64,000 nt of DNA from Limnephilus marmoratus (lineage: Eukaryota; Arthropoda; Insecta; Trichoptera; Limnephilidae): NCBI GenBank assembly GCA_917880885.1, contig OU862919.1, positions 47,033,058 to 47,097,057 of the forward strand. Reading direction: 5' to 3'. Both the position numbers and the translations under genes were made by a program. Shown piece after piece: positions 1 to 9,606 of this stretch. Each line of letters opens with the position of its first letter. Positions within the stretch are counted from its first letter, which is position 1. The notes beneath the pieces were generated by a model that saw only the letters and a list, made by a program, of their open reading frames with translations, did no database searches and was not told the origin of the DNA.

Positions 1-105
1 GTGTCTGGTTATTCAATCTTAAGATGAAGCCATACTAAATAATGCAAAACCATTCAAAATCATATGTAAAATAAATGAAACAATGTCACTTTGTTTGGAT
101 CACTT

Positions 106-168
106 GTATATTTGTTTAAAGCCGACCGGTTTCGGAACGACCGTTTCTTCCTCAGGACAAACGTATAC
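106..168 (-). ncRNA. Hammerhead-ribozyme-like motif (PLE type)
   Basis: On the minus strand, in order: the CTGAGGA core (155-149), one unpaired A, stem II GAAACG/CGTTCC (147-142 with 139-134, one A-C mismatch), GAAA (133-130), a two-pair stem III with CG loop, and the cleavage triplet GTC (126-124). A distal stem I pairs 168-156 with 114-106 through nine Watson-Crick pairs and a CG bulge. PLEs are known to carry hammerhead motifs with a very short stem III. The extra base between core and stem II is non-canonical, so activity is uncertain. Confidence 0.55.
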
Positions 169-199
169 GTACACATTTGCACTGAGGAAGGGACGGTCG
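138..199. repeat. Inverted repeat around the hammerhead 5' half
   Basis: The 18-bp arms 138-155 and 182-199 are complementary at 16 positions and separated by 26 bp. The right arm repeats CTGAGGAAG on the plus strand, so a second hammerhead 5' half faces the minus-strand one. The right copy decays after stem II. The same head-to-head arrangement is seen in full at 12532-12746. Confidence 0.6.
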
Positions 200-245
200 A
201 ACGCTAATATTAAAAACGATAATATTTAAGCGAAAATTGGGAAAA

Positions 246-752
246 TCTATACAAATAAAAATGAATCACCTAAATGTGTGTACGCGCATAACTTCCGAAC
301 GACTGCACCAAATTGGATAATTCTTTATTTTGTGTTTGTATTGTAAGGACAAGGTTTGTATAACAGAAGCGGTGAGCATGAAATGAAGTGAAATTTGTAT
401 AAAAAATTGCAACAGGTGGCACGCGAGCTGTTTGAAAACTGAATGTACCTAGACTGAATGTATGGAATGCGGGAGGGGGGAGGGGAACTCGAGAGGGGGG
501 TTCACGGGGCGGGGGAAGCGGGAGAGAGGAGTAGGGAGAGGAAAGGCGGAGAAGGCGGAGTGGGAACGCGATGCGGGGAAGGGGGTGCGGGAGAGGAAGG
601 GGAGGCGGAAGGGGAACGGTACGAATGGGAAAGGACCCGCAGGGAGAAATAATTTATTTATTAAGTGGCATAGCAACTCTTGAGGCGACTTTTCGCAAAA
701 ACAGCGCTATATAAGTTGTCCAAATTTATTAAAGCACGCCGAAACTCGCTAG
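246..752 (+). mobile_element. Non-autonomous Helitron, family H3 (G-rich)
   Basis: It starts TCTATACAAATAAAAATG and ends CTCGCTAG, and sits between A245 and T753 as expected for Helitrons, which insert at AT without target duplication. The uninterrupted target is visible in the related PLE at 20131-20132. The middle (470-640) is a purine strand rich in GGGGAGG blocks. Near its 3' end the usual GGCAT..ATGCC hairpin is interrupted by a short LINE-like tail (672-735). No Rep/helicase is encoded. Open frames in the G-rich part are composition artefacts. Confidence 0.75.
672..735 (+). mobile_element. LINE/SINE 3'-tail fragment (CTTGAGG...GCGCTATATAA)
   Basis: It matches the 3' tails at 15925-16010, 59348-59425 and 2825-2880: CTTGAGG, then a T-rich stretch, CACAAAAA or similar, GCGCTATATAA and an AT-rich end. 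It is inserted in the 3' end of Helitron 246-752. Confidence 0.55.
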
Positions 753-1055
753 TGTTTAATAAAACACGACTCGTTTTAAGCAAAAGTCTTGTGGGCATTG
801 TGTAAAATAACATTTAAAAAACACTGAATTTTTTCATAGATATATTTACTTGTAAAATACTCGTAATTGATAAAAACGTGATTATAATAATTTTAGGAGC
901 ACACAATGCGATTTTTTCTATCGAGAGAATTTAACTTAATTGCCGTTTCGGCGTGGGGAATGTATAGATATTATCTTCAAGAATAACATACATGTTTTTA
1001 AGAACTTTACTTTTCACTTAACATTTAATTTTCGTTGTAATTGAGGGGACGATTG

Positions 1056-2080
1056 TCATTCAGATGCACAAAAATTGCCAGTCAAAATCAACTCAAATTA
1101 GTATACTGTATATATATATATAATGTATATATAATTTTACGTTGTGATCACATAAATAGTATTAAATTCATAAAACATATTATAACAAAAGGTGCATTCA
1201 GTACAATGGGCTGCAGATAAAAATAATATAATTGTTATTTGAGGTTCAAAGCCGCCAGCGCTAATTGCGCCGCCCAGACCGGAACGCAAATACGCTAAAT
1301 AAATATTTCGATCCGAACATAACATTGAACTGCAGTCAGATTAGAGCTGTTTGCAGACTACTTTAAAAGCTTTAAAGTCTGGAATCTTGACTATCCACGC
1401 AAATAATGTTTACCAAAGGATAGCTATCATTTTTAAAAACATTTCAGAAAGCTGTGAAAATGAAGAACTTTACTTTAGAGTAGAACTCTGTTTGAAATAT
1501 GCATGTAACTGTCAAAAAAAGATAAGACATGAGGCCATTATCGTTTAACGTCATATTTTTTTTTGAAGTGAAATCTGCTTTAGCATCGTTGTGATTTGAC
1601 ACTCGATGAAACGGAAACGAGCGACGAACACATACATCTACAGAATTTAGACTGCGAGACAGTGAGATTCAATAAAATATTTACGTATTTCAAGGTTACT
1701 CGGTTCCAATGTAATACGACAAATCGGCGGCCCTAAGTCTCCTTTGGTCTAGCGGAAGAAAGCGCCTGACGAACATAAGACAAAACTTTAACCTTTAGGC
1801 CAGACATTCAACAGACCAAGGAACGAATCCTATGAACAGGCAAAGAAAACACAAAAGAAAGCGACATCTAGCGACTCCGAAAAAGAAAACACAAATACTA
1901 ATAAGATGAGCAAATCTATAGGAAAAGGTACACTGGAATTCGAAGACAAAAATATGTAAAAAATCATCCTTCACAATAAAAATCAGATAAAAAAAAGTGC
2001 GTCGTAGTCTCCCACTCTTGCCTACTTTAGTTTTCTTAAGGTTTCACTTCTACCGCGTGTGAATCGCACTCTGATTTTTT
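1056..2080. other. No gene recognised
   Basis: AT-rich sequence with a short TA run near 1110-1130. The short frames at 1137-1325 (-) and 1351-1548 (+) resemble nothing I know. At 1746 TGGTCTAGCGG fits a tRNA A-box, and a weak B-box-like GGAACGAATCC follows about 70 bp later. This could be a decayed tRNA-derived SINE head but is too weak to call. Confidence 0.4.
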
Positions 2081-2094
2081 TAATGTTATCCAAA

Positions 2095-2200
2095 CACAGG
2101 AGGTTCTGGGGAATATAATCCCCCTAAGGTCCTGTTTCATCTTTGGGGATGCTTTGTGGAAGATCTTTTAAGGAAGAGAAATAAATATCAACTCTACTTT
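2095..2200 (-). mobile_element. Family Z repeat fragment
   Basis: Contains the family Z landmark CATCTTTGGGGATGCT followed by a TGTGGA(A/G)G(A/G)TCTTTT-like block, as in 24829-24865 and 45800-45835. Family Z forward strands end in poly(A), so this piece lies on the minus strand. It is strongly truncated. Confidence 0.5.
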
Positions 2201-2552
2201 TGCCAATAATCTTCTCGTACATCAATCAGTAATAGAAATGGCCTCTGCATGCAAAGACGTACGAGTATCTTTTACAAGCATAAGCTTTCTAATAAAAGTG
2301 TGTTTATCGACCTGCCAGGTACAGTATGCGCCAAACTTATATAAATACCGACCTGATTCTCGCGCAGGTACCACTTTACTGACATTAACAATGACCGCAA
2401 GCAAAAGAAAAGACGCATAAACATACGTTCGACAGAGAAAAGCGTGGGCGGGAAGGCACGACCGTTTTCCGGACCTTAAACTCGTCTATTACGACGATTT
2501 CTTTATCAACGTCATTAATTCGGTATTAAAGTACGGCGTGTACAATAAGTAT
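2201..2552. other. No gene recognised
   Basis: Short overlapping frames exist on both strands (2222-2420) but neither shows a known domain. No repeat match was seen elsewhere in the window. Confidence 0.4.
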
Positions 2553-2561
2553 GTTTTATAT

Positions 2562-2755
2562 GGTTACCGGACAAGTCAGAATGAAACCAACTCAGAAGCA
2601 CCTCAGAAAGGTCATTAAGAGTGATGATAAAAAAATTGGTTGAATAGGTTAAGTTAGGTTAGGGTCACCGGCTATTTTAAAATTATTTTTCATAGCTTTT
2701 AATGACCTTTCTGAGGTGTTTCTGAATTGGTTTCATTATGTGTTGGCATGGAACC
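2562..2755. mobile_element. MITE family M (9-bp TSD), copy 1
   Basis: This 194-bp element begins GGTTACCGG and ends GGCATGGAACC. About 60-bp imperfect inverted arms carry AACTCAGAATGAAACC and CTCAGAAAGGTCATTAA. It is flanked by perfect 9-bp duplications GTTTTATAT (2553-2561 and 2756-2764). Two further copies (28771-28992, 48214-48420) also have 9-bp duplications. A 9-bp duplication suggests a Mutator-like transposase acting in trans. The interior holds a short TTAGGTTAGG tract. Confidence 0.8.
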
Positions 2756-2774
2756 GTTTTATATATCTGTTTGT

Positions 2775-2880
2775 AAAAAATAAAATTAAATAGAGTCTAA
2801 GAACTAATAATAAATTGTAGATGACCCTTGAGATGATTTTACAAAAACAGCGTTCTACAAATTTTCCAATTATTTTTATT
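2775..2880 (+). mobile_element. LINE/SINE 3'-tail fragment
   Basis: The TAGAGTCTAAGAACTAATAA stretch leads into TTGAGATGATTTTACAAAAA and CAATTATTTTTATTA, the decayed equivalent of the CTTGAGGTGATTTTTCAC tail at 15900-16010 and 59348-59425. Confidence 0.55.
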
Positions 2881-3025
2881 AAAGAGAGGAAGTTCTGGGA
2901 AGGAAAAAGGTACGAGTAGGAATCTGGAGGTCAGTTTGTCTAGGAGTGACAGACGTATGAATCTATCCTTCCCACATCGGTGGAAGGCGATGTTCCGAGA
3001 GAGTACTGCTGGAGAGCTCAAAAGG
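2880..3025 (-). mobile_element. Family Z repeat fragment
   Basis: Carries AAGTTCTGGGAAGGAAAAAG, AGGAATCTGG and AGTGACAGACGTATGAATC in the same order as the longer family Z copy at 21470-21620. The poly(A) end is missing. Confidence 0.6.
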
Positions 3026-3584
3026 TGCCCCGAACTGTTTTGTATAGTATGAGGAATAAAGAGAATCTAAAGGACGGGCAAAGATAGGTAATAAAAGTTC
3101 TAGAATAAAAAACTTTATCTAAGCAAGTAGATCCATTATGCGGTTGTTCACACACGGTTTCAAGAGTAGGCGATACATCATGTAAACCTATGTATATTAT
3201 ACTATTTATTTTACTATATTTTGTTCCAGACTTGTGCTTATATAATGATATGTTCCCAGGTACGTAGATCGCAGCCTTCAACACTTGAATTATTTTCATA
3301 TGTACATGCGCCAAGGTAGGTTCTCCCAACAATGTAAAAATAACTCACCTACAGATAAAAATAAAGAAAATAATATGATATAACCATGGAAGGAAGGTTT
3401 CTTTCGACATAATCCTTATACAACAACTCCCCAAATAATAATGAAGCAAATGGCTAAAAATAAATACGGAGGCCGGAAGAAGCCGTGCGGAAAACATCAG
3501 ACAAATAGGTCATTGAGCACTTTTCAGGGTTCATTCCCTAATATCGTTTTCTTTCCGTTTTTAGAAAATTTTAACTTGAAAGTA
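3026..3584. other. No gene recognised
   Basis: AT-rich sequence. The minus-strand frame 3018-3332 and plus-strand frame 3441-3695 have no recognisable domain, and the second runs into the hAT element. No repeat structure was seen. Confidence 0.4.
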
Positions 3585-3592
3585 CCATGTAC

Positions 3593-4662
3593 CAGTGGCG
3601 GCTCCTGCCTTGGTGCATTTGTGCAATGCACTGCCAACGTCAAAAGTGTAAATTCGTACAAACATCAGCAAACGTGTAAAACTGTAAATTTGTAACATTC
3701 ATTCACGAAGAATTCCCGCCAATTCGTAATATCCTTACCAATTAACTTTCGTATTAGACTCCGTACTAAAGTCGCATAGGCGCATACGAAAAAGCAATGC
3801 GTGCATCTTCCGTTGTGCCGAGACGTGACGTCACATGAAGTAATATTCCTACTGGGACAGTCTACAGAGGCTAGAACCGTGAAATGGGCGAGACATAAGG
3901 GGAGATATATGAGACGCTCGTGCACTAGCGGCGCACATGCGCAGAAGCATTCGGGTTTATGACAAAACCTTTAACATGCGTTATATGTTACCGAACGTTT
4001 GGAATGAGTTAGTTAGGAATAACGAATTTTTAACTAATTGACAATGTTATGTATTAGCTCTACCATCGCACCGGGGCGGCGAAATCAAGCATTTGGCAGA
4101 TCACTGATCACTATTGACACATTTTTAATGGTTTTCGCTAGTTTTGCTCTGTAAAAAACTTATTTAAAAATGAGTGGTAATGAAAACATTGCGATTAACT
4201 TCGATTTTTTCAAAAGCAACCGAATTTCATTTGAGAAAATGTTTTTGAAAAATAGTGGCTCTCCAAAACCTTTGCTAAATATAATACCTACAAGTAAGGT
4301 TAAGGGGAAAAAACTATGAATAGAGTTTTTAAAACGAAGTATTAAATATTCGAAAGCATCTTGGCTTTGTGAATGTGATCGCTTGAACACATTTTTTTTT
4401 CGTGGTTGATGATAAATTGTGAAGTGAAAGTTGTGTAAACGATAGCCTTTATTTTACCGAAAAGTTAATGAATATTCATACTCCCAGTACAAATACATAA
4501 CGTATTGCAATTTAGTTTGTTGGATCGAGTTGATAGGTATACGATTACAACTTGATGTTGGTTTTCGCGAATCTGTGAATCAATTAATTATATTTTCCCG
4601 TATTAATGTTACCATTTTTTGTGAAATGCACTGCCGGCAAATTTTGTCACGGGCCGCCTCTG
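3593..4662 (+). mobile_element. hAT transposon, internally deleted
   Basis: Termini CAGTGGCGGCTC and GGGCCGCCTCTG are inverted to each other with two mismatches. They are flanked by a perfect 8-bp duplication CCATGTAC (3585-3592 and 4663-4670). An 8-bp duplication with CAGTGGCG-type ends is diagnostic of hAT elements. The internal 1.07 kb is much shorter than an autonomous hAT and keeps only the start of a transposase-like frame (4170-4409). CAATGCACTGCC recurs near both ends as subterminal repeats. Confidence 0.85.
4170..4409 (+). pseudogene. hAT transposase N-terminal remnant
   Basis: ATG at 4170 opens a frame that continues, through one in-frame TGA at 4317-4319, to a second TGA at 4407. 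The amino-terminal part holds NSGSPKPLLNI; after the stop comes KASWLCECDRLNTFFF. This resembles the WLCGC-x-LN-x-FCWPC zinc-binding region at the start of many insect hAT and ZMYM-like transposases. The cysteines that should follow (WPC) are lost. The catalytic RNase H-like domain and dimerisation domain are absent, so no active enzyme can be made. The family assignment rests on my memory of this motif and agrees with the element's 8-bp TSD. Confidence 0.6.
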
Positions 4663-4670
4663 CCATGTAC

Positions 4671-5199
4671 CTAAGTGTTTTACTGCCCGGAGCTAGAAGC
4701 TGAGAAAGCTAGCTGCCCGAATTAGCACGGTTGAAGGAATGGTGAATTATTTCTGTCTTTTCGAAGCCTTATGACGATCAGACAAGCAAATCCGTATTTT
4801 TTGTGAGAACGAGATCGATATCGCGCGAGAACTCCTGTCAGATTTGGGTCATTTTCAATGGCTGTTATTTGCTTATTCTACGGGCCGATGTCAGAATTTC
4901 AGCTGTGAGCTGTCACGTATGTTAGTTTAGGTCATTTTAAACACACATTCCTGCAAGTGTGCATGCTTATTTATTCATTTAACAGCGATATAAAATCCCA
5001 CAAAAAATACGGAACAGCTCGTCAGATGTTACAAAAATGTTTCCAAAAATATATCTAGTTGAGACTCCTATCAAGAAGGGACAAATTCAATGTATTTTAG
5101 TATAAAAATGATTTTAAAGTACGTTGATTTACGAAGTGTTAAAAAAATGACAATTAAGCTATATTATCAACAAAAAGAAATATCAACAACAACAATACG
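4671..5199. other. No gene recognised
   Basis: Sequence between the hAT element and the LINE. No repeat match or coding frame was seen. Confidence 0.35.
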
Positions 5200-5499
5200 G
5201 AGAGTACACGCATTATTTTTATCCTAACAAATTCGTCTAAAGCCGTCAGAAAAAGTATTCAAATCAAAGTGTTTCACTGAAATATATTAAATTAATACTG
5301 GATTAACGTTGACGAATCATCAGAAAAGTAAATAGTGCATTTAAAGTGTTTAAAACAAGGATTAGTGCAATTAAGTGACAGTTGTTATAAGCCCCCCGCG
5401 CCCGCACTTACACCGCCGGCAGCCCCGCTACTTACACGTCTTACCTAAAATCCAGGGGTATACAACTGTTTAAAAAAAAAAAATTAAAAAAAAATAAAA

Positions 5500-6228
5500 A
5501 TGGCTCTAAGTGACAAAGCCTCACACTACATTACCAAAGTAAATGAGATAATCAGTGGATTGATTTCAATCGTTCATGACCCGAACAATAAATTCTCGAA
5601 AGAAAATATCGTTAAAATAATACCAAAAACTACCGAACTTATGGCTACGATAGGAGAATTAGTTGTTGATTTTGGCGTAATGCAAGGAGAATTGAATTCA
5701 ATAAAAAATAATCCGCAAATCATGACTCCAATCAGGTCTAATCATCCGAATGACTTAAATATGTGTGAAATTGTTAGCGAAATGGAAGAGAGGGCGATCA
5801 GATCCAAAAATGTGATATTGTATAACGTGCCCGAGAGCCTGTCCGAAGAAAAGTCTGTCATCATTACGGAAGATAGAGTCAAAGTTTCTTCTGCTGTAAA
5901 AAACATCGATCCCTCACTAGATCTAACCAACGTCAAAGTATTTCGACTGGGTGCCAGGAAAATTGCTAACAAAAATCGACCTATAAAACTAGAATTTACG
6001 GATAACATCGCACCACGAACAATCTTACGAAACAGCACCAAATTTATAGACGGCATCAAAGCGAGTAACGACTTAACCATTCTTCAACGGAATCAGCTGA
6101 TAGAACTAAGAAAGCAATTATTGTACCGTCAAGAGAATGGTGAACCAAACCTAACAATAAAGTACATAAACTCCAAGCCAACTATTGTATCAACTCTACC
6201 AAAAAACGATACAACCAAAACAAATTGA
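5500..6228 (+). CDS. LINE ORF1 protein (RNA-binding, RRM-like)
   Basis: 242 residues, intact. It should be the nucleic-acid-binding ORF1p that packages LINE RNA into a ribonucleoprotein. A helical amino-terminal half (about 1-100) ends in a charged segment EMEERAIRSKN, consistent with a coiled coil. The second half looks like an RRM fold: NVILYNVPES (104-113), VKVFRLG (145-151) and PIKLEF (161-166) are typical strands of insect LINE ORF1 proteins. No CCHC zinc knuckles are present. ATG at 5500 follows an A-rich leader. The stop TGA (6226-6228) overlaps the start of ORF2. The protein family is inferred from motifs; binding residues are not proven. Confidence 0.8.
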   Translation: MALSDKASHYITKVNEIISGLISIVHDPNNKFSKENIVKIIPKTTELMATIGELVVDFGVMQGELNSIKNNPQIMTPIRSNHPNDLNMCEIVSEMEERAIRSKNVILYNVPESLSEEKSVIITEDRVKVSSAVKNIDPSLDLTNVKVFRLGARKIANKNRPIKLEFTDNIAPRTILRNSTKFIDGIKASNDLTILQRNQLIELRKQLLYRQENGEPNLTIKYINSKPTIVSTLPKNDTTKTN

Positions 6229-9038
6229 AATGCTATTATCAAAATGTCAGAGGCATGAAAACTAAACTTAAGGACTTTAAAACACATGCCCCGACTCTGC
6301 ATCATGACATCATCATTCTAACGGAAACCTGGCTGGAACCATCAATCAACTCTGCTGAGCTCGGTCTACCCCATCATCATATTTACCGGTCTGACAGAAG
6401 TCAACATACCAGCTCTAAATCTAGAGGCGGCGGCGTCATGATAGCTGTCAACAAGGAACATCCCTCAAGACTTCTGAAAACCAAAAATTCTAATGTGGAA
6501 CAAGTTTATATCTTAATGAACGGTAAAAATCAAAAAAATATCATAGGCTGTGTTTATATTCCGCCATCATCGGATATAAGTGTATACAAGAGTCATTTTG
6601 AGGATATTGAACAACTGTCATACAAATTTCCAAATAGTAAAATCACTATCATCGGTGACTATAATCTACCAAGAATCAATTGGGGCACCCGCGACAATTC
6701 CACAGTATCACAAAACTCTAGCTTATCTGAAATAGAAAAAGAAATAGTTGAATTATGCGATTTCCTTAACCTAGCTCAATTGAACAATGTAAAAAATGAC
6801 AATAATAGATTACTAGATCTTGTTCTTTGTACCGATATAGCAACTGTGGTTGATAAGTCCCTCGAATCAGTTCTTGCTCCTGATTCTCACCACCCACCTT
6901 TAGACATTACTATATTATGTAACCCCATAAAATACCAAATTAAAAACCGGACGCAATTTCTTAACTTTAATAAAGCCAATTACGTCGCAATACGCGATTA
7001 CCTATATAACACCGACTGGTCTATACTAGAAGGAAATAATCTCGACGAAAATATTAACGCCTTTTATGAACATCTATATAAAGCCATAGAAAACTTTGTT
7101 CCAATAAACTATAAATTTTCTTCAAATTTCCCTACCTGGTTTAGCAAGGACCTCATTAACACAGTAATCGAAAAGAAAAAAGCTCATAAAATTTACAAAG
7201 AAACAAAAAATCTTTCCGATTTTACAATTTTCAGCAAACTACGAAAAGACTGTAATAAACTATCAAACATTTGTTATAATAATTATATCAAGAATGTTGA
7301 ATTTTCAATTGTTAACAATGTAAAACATTTCTTCAACTATTGCAAAACACAAAATAACAATAACCTTGGCATACCTGAAACAGTGCACTACAAACTGAAA
7401 ACTTCGTGTAAAATCAAAGAAACTGTCAATTTATTTGCAGACTTTTTTAAAGATGTGTATGAAACTGATATCCCTGATGAACACATTCCAAACTTTGAGT
7501 CAGATATAAATTTACAACTAAGTCAGATACATATTGAGATTAAAGAAATTGCGGCATGTATTAAACTACTGGAACCTAAATCTTGCTCAGGGCCAGATAA
7601 AATTCCCCCCATATTTCTTAAAAACTGTGCAGGCAGTGTCTCTTACCCACTGTACCTACTCTTTAATCAATCACTTTTAACGGGTATGTTCCCGCAAATA
7701 TGGAAAAACAGCTTTCTTACTCCAATATTTAAAAACGGAGACAAGTCTTTAGTTGAAAATTACAGACCAATATGCATACAATCGTCGATACCGAAAATTT
7801 TTGAAAAGTTAATACTTCAAAAAATATGTTCTTGTATAAAATTTAATATTTCATCATTTCAACACGGTTTTGTCTCTGGCCGATCTACCTTAACTAACCT
7901 TACACTGTACGAAAATTTCATCTCAGATGCCCTTGCTAATAGAGAACAAGTTGACTCGATTTATACGGATTTTAGTAAAGCCTTTGATAAGGTTTGCCAT
8001 AAGATTCTTATAAATAAATTGTCTAAACTAGGAATAAGTGGTAAATTATTGTGTTGGATTAAGAATTACTTATCAAAACGTGTACTTACTGTCTGGATTA
8101 AAGAACACTTGTCTTACGAATTTGAAGCCACTAGCGGCGTGCCTCAGGGTTCGCACCTTGGTCCAATATTATTTATACTATTTATAAATGATGTCACTTC
8201 CATATTCTCTAATGTTAACATATTATTATTTGCCGATGATATGAAAATATATAAAATCATTAAAAATACGTATGACTGTTTGTCCCTACAAACCAATTTT
8301 ATTAAATTCGCAGAGTGGTGTACAATTAACAAACTTACACTTAACATTAAAAAATGTCAAATCATGAGTTTCTTTAGAATTAAAAACCCTATCAAATATA
8401 ACTATTCACTTAACAATCACATTTTATTGTCAGTACCTGTAATAAGGGACCTCGGAATAACCTTCGACACTAAACTACTATTTACCAACCATATTGATAT
8501 CGTAACTAATAAAGCTATGAAAATGCTGGGTTTTATTCTAAGGTTATGTAAGGATTTCAAAAATATCCATACATTTAAAATACTATACACAACTCTGGTT
8601 AGGAGTCATTTGGAATATAATTCCCCCATTTGGAATCCTTTTTACAAAAGCCACGCAAACTCCATTGAAAGAATCCAACGCAAATTTCTGAGATCAATTA
8701 ATTTTAAATTAGGAATTCCCGCGGATGACATAAACTATAATTCTCTTTTACAAAAAATGCGACTCTTATCATTAAAAGATAGAAGAATATTTAATGATCT
8801 TATATTTTTATTTAAAATACAGAATAACTGGTTTGACTCCCCTGAATTGGTATCGTTAATAAATTATCATGTACCTTGCAGACCAACTCGATTCAAAACA
8901 CCTTTTCACTGCAACAATAATAACACCAATGCAGGACAAAATTCAATCATAAATCGCCTGCATACTTTAGGCAATGCATACGCTAATATCGATCACGCCG
9001 CCGGTAACCTGGCCTCATACAAAGATGCATCAAACTAA
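6225..9038 (+). CDS. LINE ORF2: AP-like endonuclease + reverse transcriptase
   Basis: 937 codons without interruption. It nicks target DNA and reverse-transcribes the LINE RNA at the nick. Endonuclease (about 1-235): YQNVRG with Asn6, LTETWL with Glu34, IGDYN with Asp145 and Asn147, and SHHPPL with His222/His223. Reverse transcriptase (about 460-760): ENYRPI, QHGFVSGRSTLTNL, YTDFSKAFDK with Asp582, SGVPQGSHLGP, and the catalytic box FADD (669-672). All expected acidic residues are present. The tail RIQRKFLRSINFKLG is typical of Jockey-like elements; no RNase H follows. The first codon given is TTG, exactly where an ATGA overlap with ORF1 would be expected; the first in-frame ATG (6255) would cut off the YQNVRG motif. 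Confidence 0.9.
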   Translation: MKCYYQNVRGMKTKLKDFKTHAPTLHHDIIILTETWLEPSINSAELGLPHHHIYRSDRSQHTSSKSRGGGVMIAVNKEHPSRLLKTKNSNVEQVYILMNGKNQKNIIGCVYIPPSSDISVYKSHFEDIEQLSYKFPNSKITIIGDYNLPRINWGTRDNSTVSQNSSLSEIEKEIVELCDFLNLAQLNNVKNDNNRLLDLVLCTDIATVVDKSLESVLAPDSHHPPLDITILCNPIKYQIKNRTQFLNFNKANYVAIRDYLYNTDWSILEGNNLDENINAFYEHLYKAIENFVPINYKFSSNFPTWFSKDLINTVIEKKKAHKIYKETKNLSDFTIFSKLRKDCNKLSNICYNNYIKNVEFSIVNNVKHFFNYCKTQNNNNLGIPETVHYKLKTSCKIKETVNLFADFFKDVYETDIPDEHIPNFESDINLQLSQIHIEIKEIAACIKLLEPKSCSGPDKIPPIFLKNCAGSVSYPLYLLFNQSLLTGMFPQIWKNSFLTPIFKNGDKSLVENYRPICIQSSIPKIFEKLILQKICSCIKFNISSFQHGFVSGRSTLTNLTLYENFISDALANREQVDSIYTDFSKAFDKVCHKILINKLSKLGISGKLLCWIKNYLSKRVLTVWIKEHLSYEFEATSGVPQGSHLGPILFILFINDVTSIFSNVNILLFADDMKIYKIIKNTYDCLSLQTNFIKFAEWCTINKLTLNIKKCQIMSFFRIKNPIKYNYSLNNHILLSVPVIRDLGITFDTKLLFTNHIDIVTNKAMKMLGFILRLCKDFKNIHTFKILYTTLVRSHLEYNSPIWNPFYKSHANSIERIQRKFLRSINFKLGIPADDINYNSLLQKMRLLSLKDRRIFNDLIFLFKIQNNWFDSPELVSLINYHVPCRPTRFKTPFHCNNNNTNAGQNSIINRLHTLGNAYANIDHAAGNLASYKDASN

Positions 9039-9095
9039 ATTTGTCTGCTAGAACCACGTAAACACAATACATCAGGTAAACATAATATGCCTACC

Positions 9096-9606
9096 AAATT
9101 AATGAATACCCTAGAAATCACACGTACCACCTACTTGTAAAATTTATCATATCGGCGTCGTTGACATCAAGTTGACATAATCCACGATTACCTATTAATT
9201 ATTTTACTTTTTATAAAAAAAAAATTTTTCATGCTTCTAAGAGGATTTCTAACTTTTATAACTTTTTTTATATTTTATAACTTTAATTTTTATAATTTAT
9301 ATTTAAAACTTTCTACCTTTCAAAGATATCTTATATTTCTAAAATTAATGAATACCTTAAAAATCACTTGTAAAATTTATCATATCGGTTCACATATACT
9401 TGGTCAAAGGTTCACATCGTTGACATCAAGTTGACATAATCCATGATATCTACCTATTAATTATTTTTACTTTTTATAATTTTTTGTTTTGCTCCTAAAA
9501 GGATTTCTTACTTTTATAACTTTTTGTATTTTATAACTTTTTATATTTATTAATTTTTATAATTTATATATAAAACCTTGTACCTTTTAAGGATATCTAT
9601 ATTTCT
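9096..9606 (+). repeat. Tandem duplication in LINE 3' UTR (about 246 bp x 2)
   Basis: 9096-9341 and 9342-9606 align throughout. Both start AAATTAATGAATACC, share TGTAAAATTTATCATATCGG and CATCAAGTTGACATAATCCA, and end near GATATC(T)TATATTTCT. The second unit carries extra bases (TTCACATATACTTGGTCA). The copies differ by scattered substitutions. Confidence 0.8.

Larger units (their letters stand above)
60..1055 (-). mobile_element. Penelope-like element (PLE) 3' fragment, interrupted
   Basis: Read on the minus strand, 1055-753 followed by 245-60 matches the region downstream of the GIY-YIG reading frame at 19381-19798 (compare 19860-20140). Shared landmarks are GTTATTCTTGAAGATAATAT and the block around ACGAGTCGTGTTTT. 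The two halves are separated by a Helitron at 246-752, and joining across it restores the uninterrupted order seen at 20120-20140. A hammerhead-like fold lies near its end at 106-168. No reading frame of its own is visible. The outer limits are approximate. Confidence 0.65.

Noticed and set aside
458..683. Gly/Arg-rich and Pro/Ser-rich frames in G-rich blocks (also 22928-23289, 46599-46931, 51818-52141, 61182-61620)
   Set aside because: They arise from the G-rich middle of Helitron H3 and are not conserved between copies.
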